Below are positions 1 to 5,162 of a stretch of DNA of 5,162 bases, piece by piece. The notes beneath the pieces were generated by a model. It was not told the DNA's origin. It saw only the letters and a program-made list of their open reading frames with translations, and searched no databases. Origin of the DNA: an uncultured Gallionellaceae bacterium (GTDB lineage Bacteria; Pseudomonadota; Gammaproteobacteria; Burkholderiales; Sulfuricellaceae); the NCBI GenBank assembly GCA_937873435.1, contig CALMWM010000612.1, forward strand, positions 1 to 5,162, in the 5' to 3' direction. The position numbers were made by a program, and so were the translations under genes. Numbering within the stretch: position 1 is the first letter of the stretch; every line of letters begins with the position of its first letter.

Positions 1-1226
1 GTGGTGCATCGCTGGCATTGGCGGCGGGGGTGGTATCGTTCGGTGACGTGCCGCTGGTGTGGCATATCGTGTGGGACGCCACTTTTACCTTCATCGCGCT
101 GATCCTGATTTCGCTGATTCTCGATGCGGCCGGTTTCTTCGAATGGGCGGCGCTGCATGTGGCGCGCTGGGGCAGGGGATACGGGCATCTGCTGTTCCTG
201 CTGATCATTTTGCTCGGCGCGGCGGTTGCCGCGCTGTTCGCCAACGATGGCGCGGTGCTGATCCTTACTCCTATCGTGCTGGAAATGCTCCACGCGCTGC
301 GCTTCAAACCCGCTGCCGCGCTGGTGTTCGTGATGGCGAGCGGTTTCGTGGCGGATGCCGCCAGCCTGCCGTTGATGATTTCCAACCTGACCAACATCAT
401 CGTTGCCAACTACTTCCATATCTCCTTTGCCGATTACGCGGCGGTGATGGTGCCGGTGAATTTCGTTTCGGTCGCGGCGACGCTGTTGGTGGCTTGGTGG
501 CTGTTCCGCAAGGACATTCCGCCGCGCTTCGAGGTGGCGGCGCTGGACGAGCCGAATAACGCCATCCGCGACCCTTTTGTGTTCCGCGCCGGTTGGCTGG
601 TGCTGGCGGTGCTGCTGATCGGCTATTTCGCCGCACATCCACTCGGCTTGCCGGTTTCGCTGGTGGCCGGGACGGCGGCGTTGATCCTGGTCGCGGCGGC
701 CCTGCGCGAGCATTGGCTGCCGCAGCAGCCCAAAGGAGTGATCCCGGTAATGACCTTGCTGCGCGAAGCACCCTGGCAGGTCGTGCTGTTTTCGCTGGGG
801 ATGTACCTGGTGGTGTTCGGTCTGCGCAACCAGGGGATGACGGCGGAACTGGCGCGTTTGCTGGAATGGCTGAACGGATACGGCGTAACTACGGCGACGC
901 TGGGCAGCGGATTCCTGTTCGCAGGCTTGTCGGCGCTGATGAACAATCTGCCGACGGTGATGATCGCCAGCCTCGCCATCGACCAGGCCGAGCTTTCTCC
1001 GCTGGTACGCGAGGCGATGATCTACGCCAACGTGATCGGCTGTAACCTCGGCCCGAAAATGACCCCGCTGGGTAGCCTGGCCACCCTGTTGTGGCTGCAT
1101 GTCCTGGCGCAGCGCGGCATGACGGTGAGCTGGGGGCAATATTGCCGCATCGGCGTGGCGTTGACGCTGCCCGTGTTGTCGGTGACTTTGCTGGGGCTGG
1201 CCGGGTGGCTTATGATGGCGCGGTGA
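1..1226 (+). CDS. arsB: ArsB arsenite efflux permease, 5' end cut off by window edge
   Basis: This is an inner-membrane pump that extrudes arsenite (and antimonite), either alone using the membrane potential or with the ArsA ATPase. The frame is open from base 3 with no real start in view: the first residues (GASLALAAGVVSFGD) continue the first membrane helix of ArsB, so the TTG at 18 is internal. About 407 residues are visible against about 429 for E. coli ArsB, so some 30 N-terminal residues lie outside. Family signatures include SLILDAAGFFEWAALHV, LFANDGAVLILTPIV (around 234-278), MNNLPTVMIASLAID (939-983) and a C-terminal VIGCNLGPKMTPLGSLATLL. FANDG and MNNLPT are equivalent loops in the two halves of this ion-transporter-superfamily fold. 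The protein is hydrophobic throughout with many predicted helices. It belongs to the ArsB family, not the ACR3 family. No arsR or arsC is visible; they may lie upstream. Confidence 0.95.
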   Translation, partial: GASLALAAGVVSFGDVPLVWHIVWDATFTFIALILISLILDAAGFFEWAALHVARWGRGYGHLLFLLIILLGAAVAALFANDGAVLILTPIVLEMLHALRFKPAAALVFVMASGFVADAASLPLMISNLTNIIVANYFHISFADYAAVMVPVNFVSVAATLLVAWWLFRKDIPPRFEVAALDEPNNAIRDPFVFRAGWLVLAVLLIGYFAAHPLGLPVSLVAGTAALILVAAALREHWLPQQPKGVIPVMTLLREAPWQVVLFSLGMYLVVFGLRNQGMTAELARLLEWLNGYGVTTATLGSGFLFAGLSALMNNLPTVMIASLAIDQAELSPLVREAMIYANVIGCNLGPKMTPLGSLATLLWLHVLAQRGMTVSWGQYCRIGVALTLPVLSVTLLGLAGWLMMAR

Positions 1227-1289
1227 TGCGACGGGAAGGCAAACACTTGGGTTTCCCCGGTCCATAGCAATCTATTCAAAGGATACGTA
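1227..1289 (+). other. arsB-crcB intergenic leader
   Basis: This is the longest gene-free stretch in the window, at 63 bases. It holds the crcB ribosome binding site AAAGGA (1278-1283), six bases before the ATG. A possible short hairpin pairs GGGAA (1233-1237) with TTCCC (1253-1257), with a large loop. There is no T-run after it, so it is not a convincing terminator. I see no good -35/-10 pair. I also could not fit the fluoride riboswitch (crcB motif) consensus here. The simplest reading is that crcB is transcribed from upstream together with arsB. Confidence 0.5.
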
Positions 1290-1673
1290 ATGACCTGGTA
1301 TGGCCTGATGGCCGTTGGTGCCGGTGCGGCAGTGGGGGCGTGGCTGCGCTGGTGGTTCGGCATACTGTTCAATCCGTTGTTTCCCACGTTGCCGCTGGGT
1401 ACGCTGGCGGCCAATCTGGCGGGCGGTTATCTGATGGGCGTCGCCATGGCGTTTTTCGCCGAGCATCCGGGGTTGCCGCCGGAGGCGCGCTTGCTGCTGG
1501 CAACCGGTTTTCTCGGCGGGTTGACCACTTTTTCCACATTCTCGGCGGAAACCGTGACCTTGCTGTTGCGCGCCCAGTACGGCTGGACGGCGGCGATTAT
1601 CGGAGTGCATGTGATGGGTTCGCTGGCGATGACGGTTTTCGGCATCTGGACGGTGAAACTTTTGAAAGGATAG
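1290..1673 (+). CDS. crcB: CrcB/Fluc fluoride ion channel
   Basis: Members of this family form dual-topology dimers in the inner membrane and let fluoride leave the cytoplasm, protecting enzymes such as enolase. The 127-residue length is normal. All family motifs are present in order: GAGAAVGAWLRW (10-21) with the conserved Arg20; PLGTLAANLAGGYLMG (35-50) with the pore Asn42; and GFLGGLTTFSTFSAE (73-87), which supplies the Phe81/Phe84 pair lining the fluoride path and the Thr-Thr break linked to the central sodium site. Four membrane segments can be seen. The ATG is preceded by AAAGGA at a six-base spacing. Only one crcB copy is present, so a homodimer is expected. It lies 63 bases after arsB and 4 bases before a DUF190 gene, in an apparent toxic-ion resistance operon. 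No fluoride riboswitch was recognised in its short leader. Confidence 0.97.
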   Translation: MTWYGLMAVGAGAAVGAWLRWWFGILFNPLFPTLPLGTLAANLAGGYLMGVAMAFFAEHPGLPPEARLLLATGFLGGLTTFSTFSAETVTLLLRAQYGWTAAIIGVHVMGSLAMTVFGIWTVKLLKG

Positions 1674-1691
1674 GGCGATGGTGCAAGGCGG
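1665..1691 (+). promoter_or_regulatory. two ribosome binding sites serving alternative starts of the DUF190 gene
   Basis: AAAGGA (1665-1670), inside the last crcB codons, lies seven bases before the ATG at 1678. A second site, AAGG (1685-1688), lies seven bases before an in-frame ATG at 1696. The first is the better match to the anti-Shine-Dalgarno sequence. The second start gives a protein end (MQGVCLKVFV) closer to my recollection of how DUF190 proteins normally begin. Sequence alone does not decide between them. Confidence 0.6.
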
Positions 1692-2010
1692 ATGGATGCA
1701 AGGCGTATGCCTGAAGGTTTTCGTCGGCGAGATCCAGCGTCACGAAGGCAAGCTGCTCTTCGAGTGGTTGCTGGAACATGCCCGGGAAATCGGTATAAGG
1801 GGCGGCACGGCCATACGTGCCATAGCCGGTTATGGACGGCACGGAAAATTGCACGAGGAGACTTTTTTCGAGTTGGCCGGCGATCTGCCGGTGGAGGTCA
1901 CGTTTTTGGTCAACGATGAACAGGCCAACGCTTTGCTGGCCTTGCTGCGGGAACATAAACTCAGCCTGCTCTACGTCAAAACACCTGTCGAATATGGCGT
2001 GACGGGTTGA
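1678..2010 (+). CDS. DUF190 family protein (PII-like fold), encoded next to crcB
   Basis: This is a small soluble protein of 110 residues (104 if the ATG at 1696 is used) of the DUF190 family. Members have a ferredoxin-like, PII-like fold, and no biochemical function is settled. Recognisable parts are the first strand VCLKVFVGE, a charged region RHEGKLLFEWLLEHAREIGIRGGTAIRAI typical of the family's first helix and strand (RHEGK and GGTAIRAI being the most telling), then GYGRHGKLHE, the strand LPVEVTFLVND, and a final helix followed by the strand LLYVKTPVEYG. There is no signal peptide or membrane segment. It starts four bases after the crcB stop, so the two are probably translationally coupled. 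DUF190 genes are often found beside crcB, which suggests a sensor or regulatory role for the channel; that role is inference. The first ten codons contain a 15-base near-tandem duplication. Confidence 0.85.
   Translation: MVQGGWMQGVCLKVFVGEIQRHEGKLLFEWLLEHAREIGIRGGTAIRAIAGYGRHGKLHEETFFELAGDLPVEVTFLVNDEQANALLALLREHKLSLLYVKTPVEYGVTG
1681..1710 (+). repeat. 15-base imperfect tandem duplication at the DUF190 gene start
   Basis: Bases 1681-1695 and 1696-1710 match at 12 of 15 positions and share TGCAAGGCG (1682-1690 and 1697-1705). The unit is exactly five codons, giving VQGGW followed by MQGVC, so the frame is kept. The duplication supplies both an extra start region and an AAGG ribosome binding site before the second ATG. 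Confidence 0.7.
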
Positions 2011-2026
2011 GCTATTATAATTGCTC
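2009..2026. repeat. imperfect palindrome across the convergent gene ends
   Basis: GAGCTATTATAATTGCTC is self-complementary at 16 of 18 positions: the GAGC/GCTC arms and the ATTATAAT centre pair, with one mismatched pair between them. It covers the end of the DUF190 stop codon, the four-base gap and the stop codon of the facing gene. The stem is short and AT-rich and leaves little loop, so it would be a poor intrinsic terminator. Chance is possible. Confidence 0.4.
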
Positions 2027-2374
2027 GGTCGGACAAGTTTCGCTGATCCAGTAGTCTGGTTTCATTAATCTTCCGGCGCAGTCGCCGTGTGCGCCGGCCT
2101 CGTATTTGCGCACTAGCCAGCCGCCGCCGCTGAGCCGCCAGGCGGTGATTTCCTGACGGTAGGCTTCGTTCTCGTCGTAGAACCCTTCCTCGTCAAAACG
2201 TTCGCGGTTGAGTGCGTAGGCGTGGTGGTAATGACAAAACTGGCCTTGACTGTCGAAGCCCTTCACCCGCAGCGCGTGCGCCGTTTCGTCCTGGAATTTT
2301 TCCAATGCCACGGGGGGGATCGTGGTCGGGACGTTTTTCACGGGCAGGCCGGTTTTCCAATTGTAGTCATACAT
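2015..2374 (-). CDS. uncharacterised 119-residue protein, last gene of the mod operon
   Basis: I do not recognise this protein. It is soluble in character, with no signal peptide or membrane helix, and is acidic and rich in aromatic residues. Notable parts are an N-terminal MYDYNWKTGLPVKNVP, a helix-like VALEKFQDETAHALRVKG, a compact FCHYHHAYALNRERF stretch with Cys47, His48, His50 and His51, an acidic aromatic patch DEEGFYDENEAYRQE, and two further cysteines (Cys99, Cys114) near the end. The Cys/His cluster could bind a metal, but nothing proves it. The start at 2374 is chosen over an in-frame ATG at 2398 because AAAGGA lies six bases before it, while the upstream ATG has no good site. It follows modC by 31 bases on the same strand, so it is probably cotranscribed with the molybdate transporter. 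Base use resembles its neighbours, and the clear ribosome binding site supports a real gene. Confidence 0.8.
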   Translation of the reverse strand: MYDYNWKTGLPVKNVPTTIPPVALEKFQDETAHALRVKGFDSQGQFCHYHHAYALNRERFDEEGFYDENEAYRQEITAWRLSGGGWLVRKYEAGAHGDCAGRLMKPDYWISETCPTEQL

Positions 2375-2380
2375 GGGATT

Positions 2381-2386
2381 TCCTTT
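2381..2386 (-). promoter_or_regulatory. ribosome binding site fixing the start of the small mod-linked gene
   Basis: Read on the - strand this is AAAGGA, six bases before the ATG at 2374. It lies between that ATG and the alternative in-frame ATG at 2398, so translation most likely begins at 2374, eight codons shorter than the longest open frame. Confidence 0.75.
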
Positions 2387-2405
2387 TGCGGGGTCCATTT
2401 TGAAA

Positions 2406-3476
2406 TTATTCCATCAAGGCAACCGACTTGATTTGCACCCGCATCTCACGCCCAACCTCGATGCCGAGCGTTGCCGCCGAACGTTTGGTCAGACGCGACA
2501 AGATGCTGCTGTTGCCGATACGCACGCGGACGAGAAGCAGGCCGGGGTGATCGTCGTCGGCAACGGCATCGACGTGGCCGGAGAGCATGTTCTGAATGCT
2601 GCTCAGGCCCGGCTCTCCGCTGGCGAGGCTGACATCGCGGGCAAGCACCCGCACCCGCGTGTGCTTGCCGACGGGAATGCCATGATCCCGCGTCCACAAA
2701 CTGCCGCCGGCGAATTCGACACGGGCGAGGTGCCAGCGGTCGTCGATTTCGGCGACCACCGCGTCGAGCACGACGCCGGCATCCTCGCCGAGCCGGATGG
2801 GGAGATCGAGGCGGGCCAGTGTTTCGCTTAAAGGGCCGTGCGCCACGACGCGCCCTTCATCCATCACCACCAGGTGGTCGGCCAGCCGCGCCACTTCGTC
2901 CGGGGAATGGCTGACGTAAAGGACGGGAATCTCCAGTTCGTCGTGCAGGCGCTCCAGGTAGGGCAGGATTTCCTGCTTGCGCTTCAAATCCAGCGCCGCC
3001 AGCGGCTCGTCCATCAGCAGGATTTCCGGGCTGACGGCCAAGGCGCGGGCGATGCCGACCCGCTGCCGTTCACCGCCCGACAGCCGGTCCGGCTTGCGGT
3101 CGAGCAGATGGGCGATGCCCAGCAGATCGACGGCCAGCTCCAGGCTGACCTTGTGTTCCGTGCTGGCCCTTTTGATGCCATAGCGCAGGTTGCCGAGCAC
3201 GCTCAGGTGAGGGAACAGGCTGGCCTCCTGGAACACGTAACCCAGGGGGCGCTTGTGGGTGGGCAGCCAGGTATGCTCGTTCTGCCATATTTCGCCCTTG
3301 AACGAGAGCTTCCCCTGAGTCGGACGCTCCAGTCCGGCGATGCAGCGCAGCAGGGTGGTCTTGCCGGAGCCGGAATGCCCAAACAGCGCGGTTACGCCAC
3401 GACCAGGCAAGGTGAGATCGACATTCAGAGAAAAGCCCGGCCACTCGACGCGGAATAGTGCTTCAATGTTTTCCAT
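2406..3476 (-). CDS. modC: ModC, ATP-binding subunit of the molybdate ABC transporter
   Basis: This cytoplasmic ATPase drives molybdate import by ModABC. At 356 residues it is close to E. coli ModC (about 352). The nucleotide-binding domain has Walker A GHSGSGKTT (33-41), the Q-loop glutamine in YVFQE (Gln83), the ABC signature LSGGERQ (132-138), Walker B EILLMDEP (151-158), the D-loop ALD (161-163) and the switch histidine in YVSHS (His190). A linker follows, and then a C-terminal TOBE/Mop domain (about 291-354, SIQNMLSGHV to VQIKSVAL). In ModC proteins this domain binds molybdate and can inhibit transport when cytoplasmic molybdate is high. The complete motif set indicates an active ATPase. 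The ATG lies one base after the modB stop (TGA-C-ATG) with only a weak ribosome binding site, which suggests translational coupling to modB. ModC is separated from CysA- or Pot-type ATPases by its Mop domain and its place beside modA and modB. Confidence 0.97.
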   Translation of the reverse strand: MENIEALFRVEWPGFSLNVDLTLPGRGVTALFGHSGSGKTTLLRCIAGLERPTQGKLSFKGEIWQNEHTWLPTHKRPLGYVFQEASLFPHLSVLGNLRYGIKRASTEHKVSLELAVDLLGIAHLLDRKPDRLSGGERQRVGIARALAVSPEILLMDEPLAALDLKRKQEILPYLERLHDELEIPVLYVSHSPDEVARLADHLVVMDEGRVVAHGPLSETLARLDLPIRLGEDAGVVLDAVVAEIDDRWHLARVEFAGGSLWTRDHGIPVGKHTRVRVLARDVSLASGEPGLSSIQNMLSGHVDAVADDDHPGLLLVRVRIGNSSILSRLTKRSAATLGIEVGREMRVQIKSVALME

Positions 3477-3477
3477 G

Positions 3478-4158
3478 TCATCCGGCCTTGTTGAGATTAG
3501 GCCGGCGGGTATACAGCGTCAGCAGCACCAGGAAAGAAAAAATCACCATGGAGCCTGCCAGCCAATGGGCTTGGGCGTATTCCAGTGCCTCCACATGATC
3601 GTAAATCTGCACCGAAACCACCCGGGTGACGCCGGGGATGTTGCCGCCCAACATCAGCACCACCCCGAATTCGCCGACGGTATGAGAAAAACCGAGGATA
3701 GCGGCGGTGATGAAACCCGGTCGGGCGAGCGGCAGCACCACCGTGAAAAAACAGTCCAACGGGCTGGCGCGCAGGGTGGCGGCTACTTCCAGCGGGCGTT
3801 CGCCGAGCGCTTCGATAGCGTTCTGGATGGGCTGCACGACGAAGGGCATGGAATAGAACACCGAACCCACCACCAGTCCCCAGAAGGTGAATGGCAGGGC
3901 GCCCAGGCCGAGCAGATGAGTGAGCCGCCCGACCGGGCCGTCCGGCCCCAATATCAGCAACAGGTAAAAGCCCAGCACCGTCGGCGGCAGCACCAGCGGC
4001 AGGGCCACCACCGCGCCGACCGGGCCTTTCCACATCGAACGGGTACGCGCCAGCCACCATGCGATGGGCGTGCCGATCAGCAGCAGCAGGGCCGTGGTGG
4101 TGCTGGCCAGGCGCAAGGTCAGCCAGATTGCGGCAAGGTCAGCGTCGGAAAAGCCCAT
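3478..4158 (-). CDS. modB: ModB, membrane subunit of the molybdate ABC transporter
   Basis: This is the inner-membrane permease that forms, as a dimer, the path for molybdate between ModA and ModC. At 226 residues it is close to E. coli ModB (229). About five membrane segments are visible, beginning with IWLTLRLASTTTALLLLIG (11-29). PLVLPPTVLGFYLL (54-67) is a strong ModB signature. The EAA loop that docks on the ATPase runs from about 119 to 148 and includes RPLEVAATLRASPLDCFF and VVLPLARPG. The loop HTVGEFGVVLMLGGNIPG (159-176) is also typical of molybdate permeases and separates this from sulfate permeases such as CysT. The start has AGGAG (4165-4169) six bases ahead. It begins 14 bases after modA ends and stops one base before modC. 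Confidence 0.97.
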   Translation of the reverse strand: MGFSDADLAAIWLTLRLASTTTALLLLIGTPIAWWLARTRSMWKGPVGAVVALPLVLPPTVLGFYLLLILGPDGPVGRLTHLLGLGALPFTFWGLVVGSVFYSMPFVVQPIQNAIEALGERPLEVAATLRASPLDCFFTVVLPLARPGFITAAILGFSHTVGEFGVVLMLGGNIPGVTRVVSVQIYDHVEALEYAQAHWLAGSMVIFSFLVLLTLYTRRPNLNKAG

Positions 4159-4172
4159 GTGTTACTCCTGTT

Positions 4173-4922
4173 TCAGATTTCGTAACCGTAGGATTTGATG
4201 ATGGCCCTGGCTTTATCGCTCTTCAGGTACTTCATCAGCGCGTCGGCGGCGGCATTGCCCTTACCGGTTTCCAGGATGACGGCATCCTGGCGGATCGGGG
4301 TATGCAGCTTGCCGGGCACGATCCAGGCCGAACCATTGGCGATTTTGCCATCCTTCATCACCTGGGAAAGCGCCACAAAGCCCAGTTCGGCGTTGCCGGT
4401 CATGGCGAACTGGTAAGTCTGGGCGATGTTTTCGCCCTGCACGAACTTGGGTGTGAGTTGATTCAGCAAGCCCATGCCGGTCAGCACCTCGATAGCGGCC
4501 TGCCCATATGGCGCCAGCTTGGGATTGGCGAGGGCGAGCTTGTTGAACTTGCCCTTCTTCAGTACTTCGCCGTTGGCGTCCACCAAGGCGGGTTGGGATG
4601 ACCACAGCACCAGCGTGCCGATGGCGTAAGTAAAGCGGCTGGCAGGGACGGCCAGCCCTTCCTGCGCCAGCTTGGCGGGTTTTTCATCGTCGGCCGAAAG
4701 GAATACCTGGAATGGCGCGCCGCTCTTGATCTGGGCGTAGAACTTGCCGGACGAGCCGAACGCCAGCTTGGCCTGATGCCCGGTGTCCTTGGCGAATTCG
4801 GCGGCGATGGCGTTCATCGGAGCGGTGAAGTTGGCCGCGACGGCGACATTGACCTCATCGGCGTGAGCTGAAATAGCGCAGAGCAGGGTAAGCAGGCTGG
4901 GGAACAATTGGCCTAGTTTCAT
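4173..4922 (-). CDS. modA: ModA, periplasmic molybdate-binding protein
   Basis: ModA captures molybdate (and usually tungstate) in the periplasm and delivers it to ModBC. The 249-residue precursor has a Sec signal peptide: a Lys2 n-region, the hydrophobic stretch LFPSLLTLLCAIS, and a likely signal peptidase I cut after AHA (residue 21), giving mature DEVNVAVAANF. Family motifs in order are VAVAANFTAPM (26-36), FGSSGKFYAQI (55-65), VFLSADDEKP (73-82), RFTYAIGTLVLW (96-107), LANPKLAPYGQAA (131-143) and AELGFVALSQV (178-188). The sequence resembles the Azotobacter vinelandii molybdate-binding protein more than E. coli ModA. In particular Asn31 stands where E. coli has a ligand serine, while Ser57/Ser58 and Tyr139 fit the remaining pocket. 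The ATG has AAGGAG six bases ahead. It opens modABC ten bases after a ModE-like gene. Tungstate preference cannot be judged from sequence. Confidence 0.96.
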   Translation of the reverse strand: MKLGQLFPSLLTLLCAISAHADEVNVAVAANFTAPMNAIAAEFAKDTGHQAKLAFGSSGKFYAQIKSGAPFQVFLSADDEKPAKLAQEGLAVPASRFTYAIGTLVLWSSQPALVDANGEVLKKGKFNKLALANPKLAPYGQAAIEVLTGMGLLNQLTPKFVQGENIAQTYQFAMTGNAELGFVALSQVMKDGKIANGSAWIVPGKLHTPIRQDAVILETGKGNAAADALMKYLKSDKARAIIKSYGYEI

Positions 4923-4928
4923 TTTCTT

Positions 4929-4934
4929 CTCCTT
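4929..4934 (-). promoter_or_regulatory. modA ribosome binding site overlapping the upstream stop codon
   Basis: Read on the - strand, TAAGGAG combines the TAA stop of the Mop-domain gene (4933-4935) with a strong AAGGAG site, six bases before the modA ATG. Ribosomes ending the upstream gene would sit directly on the modA start, so the two are likely coupled and cotranscribed. Confidence 0.8.
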
Positions 4935-5162
4935 AGGCGCTAACGCCGATAATCACGCTGGATGCCTTGAATACAGCGCAGGCGTGGGTTCCCTCGGCTA
5001 ATCCGAGTTCATCGGTACTTTCGTTGGTGATCATCGCCGTAACGAGTGCACCGCTTTCCAGTTTGATTTGCACTTCACAGTTCACCGCGCCCTTGAGCAG
5101 TTTGGCAACAGTTCCGCACAAGCGGTTGCGGGTCGAAAGGCGGATACCCGGCCCGTCAGAGG
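4933..5162 (-). CDS. modE: C-terminal Mop domain of a probable ModE molybdate-responsive regulator, 5' part outside window
   Basis: The frame is open to the right edge with no ATG, giving 75 visible residues and one Mop (TOBE) domain. Diagnostic pieces are LSTRNRLCGTV, LLKGAVNCEVQIKLESG, TAMITNESTDELGLAEG and the ending AVFKASSVIIGV. Mop domains bind molybdate or tungstate at subunit interfaces. The ending closely resembles the second Mop domain of E. coli ModE (GAxxCEV and FxAxSVII). Together with its place directly before modA, this favours ModE, a DNA-binding protein that senses molybdate and controls mod genes. The helix-turn-helix part would lie outside the window. The alternative is a stand-alone molbindin of one or two Mop domains. 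However, the residues before the domain (SDGPGIR) look like a linker rather than a protein start, and the TTG at 5121 falls inside the domain's first strand. Confidence 0.75.
   Translation of the reverse strand, partial: SDGPGIRLSTRNRLCGTVAKLLKGAVNCEVQIKLESGALVTAMITNESTDELGLAEGTHACAVFKASSVIIGVSA

Noticed and set aside
18..20. TTG at 18 as the start of arsB
   Set aside because: The frame is open upstream, and the preceding residues fit the conserved first helix of ArsB, so the real start is outside the window.
1233..1257. Terminator hairpin between arsB and crcB
   Set aside because: Only five base pairs around a 15-base loop and no following T-run.
1214..1289. Possible fluoride riboswitch ahead of crcB
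   Set aside because: GATG occurs twice near the arsB stop, but I could not fit the paired stems, the pseudoknot or the downstream CUGAUG-like element, and the first GATG is inside arsB. A covariance-model scan with the crcB RNA family would settle it.
2014..2021. Perfect TATAAT (-10-like) on both strands
   Set aside because: It comes from the AT-rich palindrome at the stop codons. No suitable -35 lies upstream on either strand, and each would fire into the end of an opposing gene.
2838..3458. 206-codon open frame on the + strand inside modC
   Set aside because: It is antisense to the ModC ATPase domain, has low-complexity composition and lacks a ribosome binding site. It is a shadow frame.
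3340..4185. 281-codon open frame on the + strand opposite modB and the start of modC
   Set aside because: It is rich in Gln, His, Arg and Gly with no domain-like pattern, as expected for the antisense of a high-GC gene. The opposite strand encodes complete ModB and ModC with all motifs.
5119..5121. TTG at 5121 as the start of a 62-residue stand-alone Mop protein
   Set aside because: It lies inside the conserved RNRLCGTV strand of the Mop domain, there is no ribosome binding site, and the open frame continues to the window edge.

Overview
The window is a gene-dense, GC-rich stretch (roughly 60% by eye) from a Gram-negative bacterium, most plausibly a betaproteobacterium or a related proteobacterium. 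This rests on an E. coli-like ArsB, a signal-peptide-bearing periplasmic ModA that resembles the Azotobacter protein, strong AAGGAG-type ribosome binding sites and tight gene packing. The lineage is inferred from general protein character; no search was run.

Layout. The left part (1-2010) is read on the + strand: the 3' end of an ArsB arsenite efflux permease, whose start lies outside the window; a 63-base gap; a CrcB/Fluc fluoride channel; and, four bases later, a small DUF190 (PII-like fold) protein. This looks like a toxic-ion export cassette, with the DUF190 protein probably tied to the channel. The right part (2015-5162) is read on the - strand. In transcription order it holds the 3' end of a Mop-domain protein, most likely the molybdate-responsive regulator ModE (cut by the right edge), then modA, modB, modC and a small uncharacterised gene of 119 codons. 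All junctions in this set are 1 to 31 bases, so it reads as one modE-modABC-orf operon. The two operons meet tail to tail with only four bases between stop codons.

How the genes work together. ModA binds molybdate (or tungstate) in the periplasm. ModB is the membrane channel. ModC is the ATPase and carries its own oxyanion-binding regulatory domain. ModE presumably adjusts expression according to cytoplasmic molybdate. On the other strand, ArsB expels arsenite and CrcB lets fluoride leave the cell.

The families are mostly well known. The points worth a second look are the unrecognised gene closing the mod operon, a 15-base tandem duplication that gives the DUF190 gene two in-frame starts, the crcB-DUF190 pairing, and an imperfect palindrome across the convergent stop codons. 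I found no RNA genes, insertion sequences, CRISPR arrays, riboswitches or convincing promoters. No gene-free stretch exceeds 63 bases.
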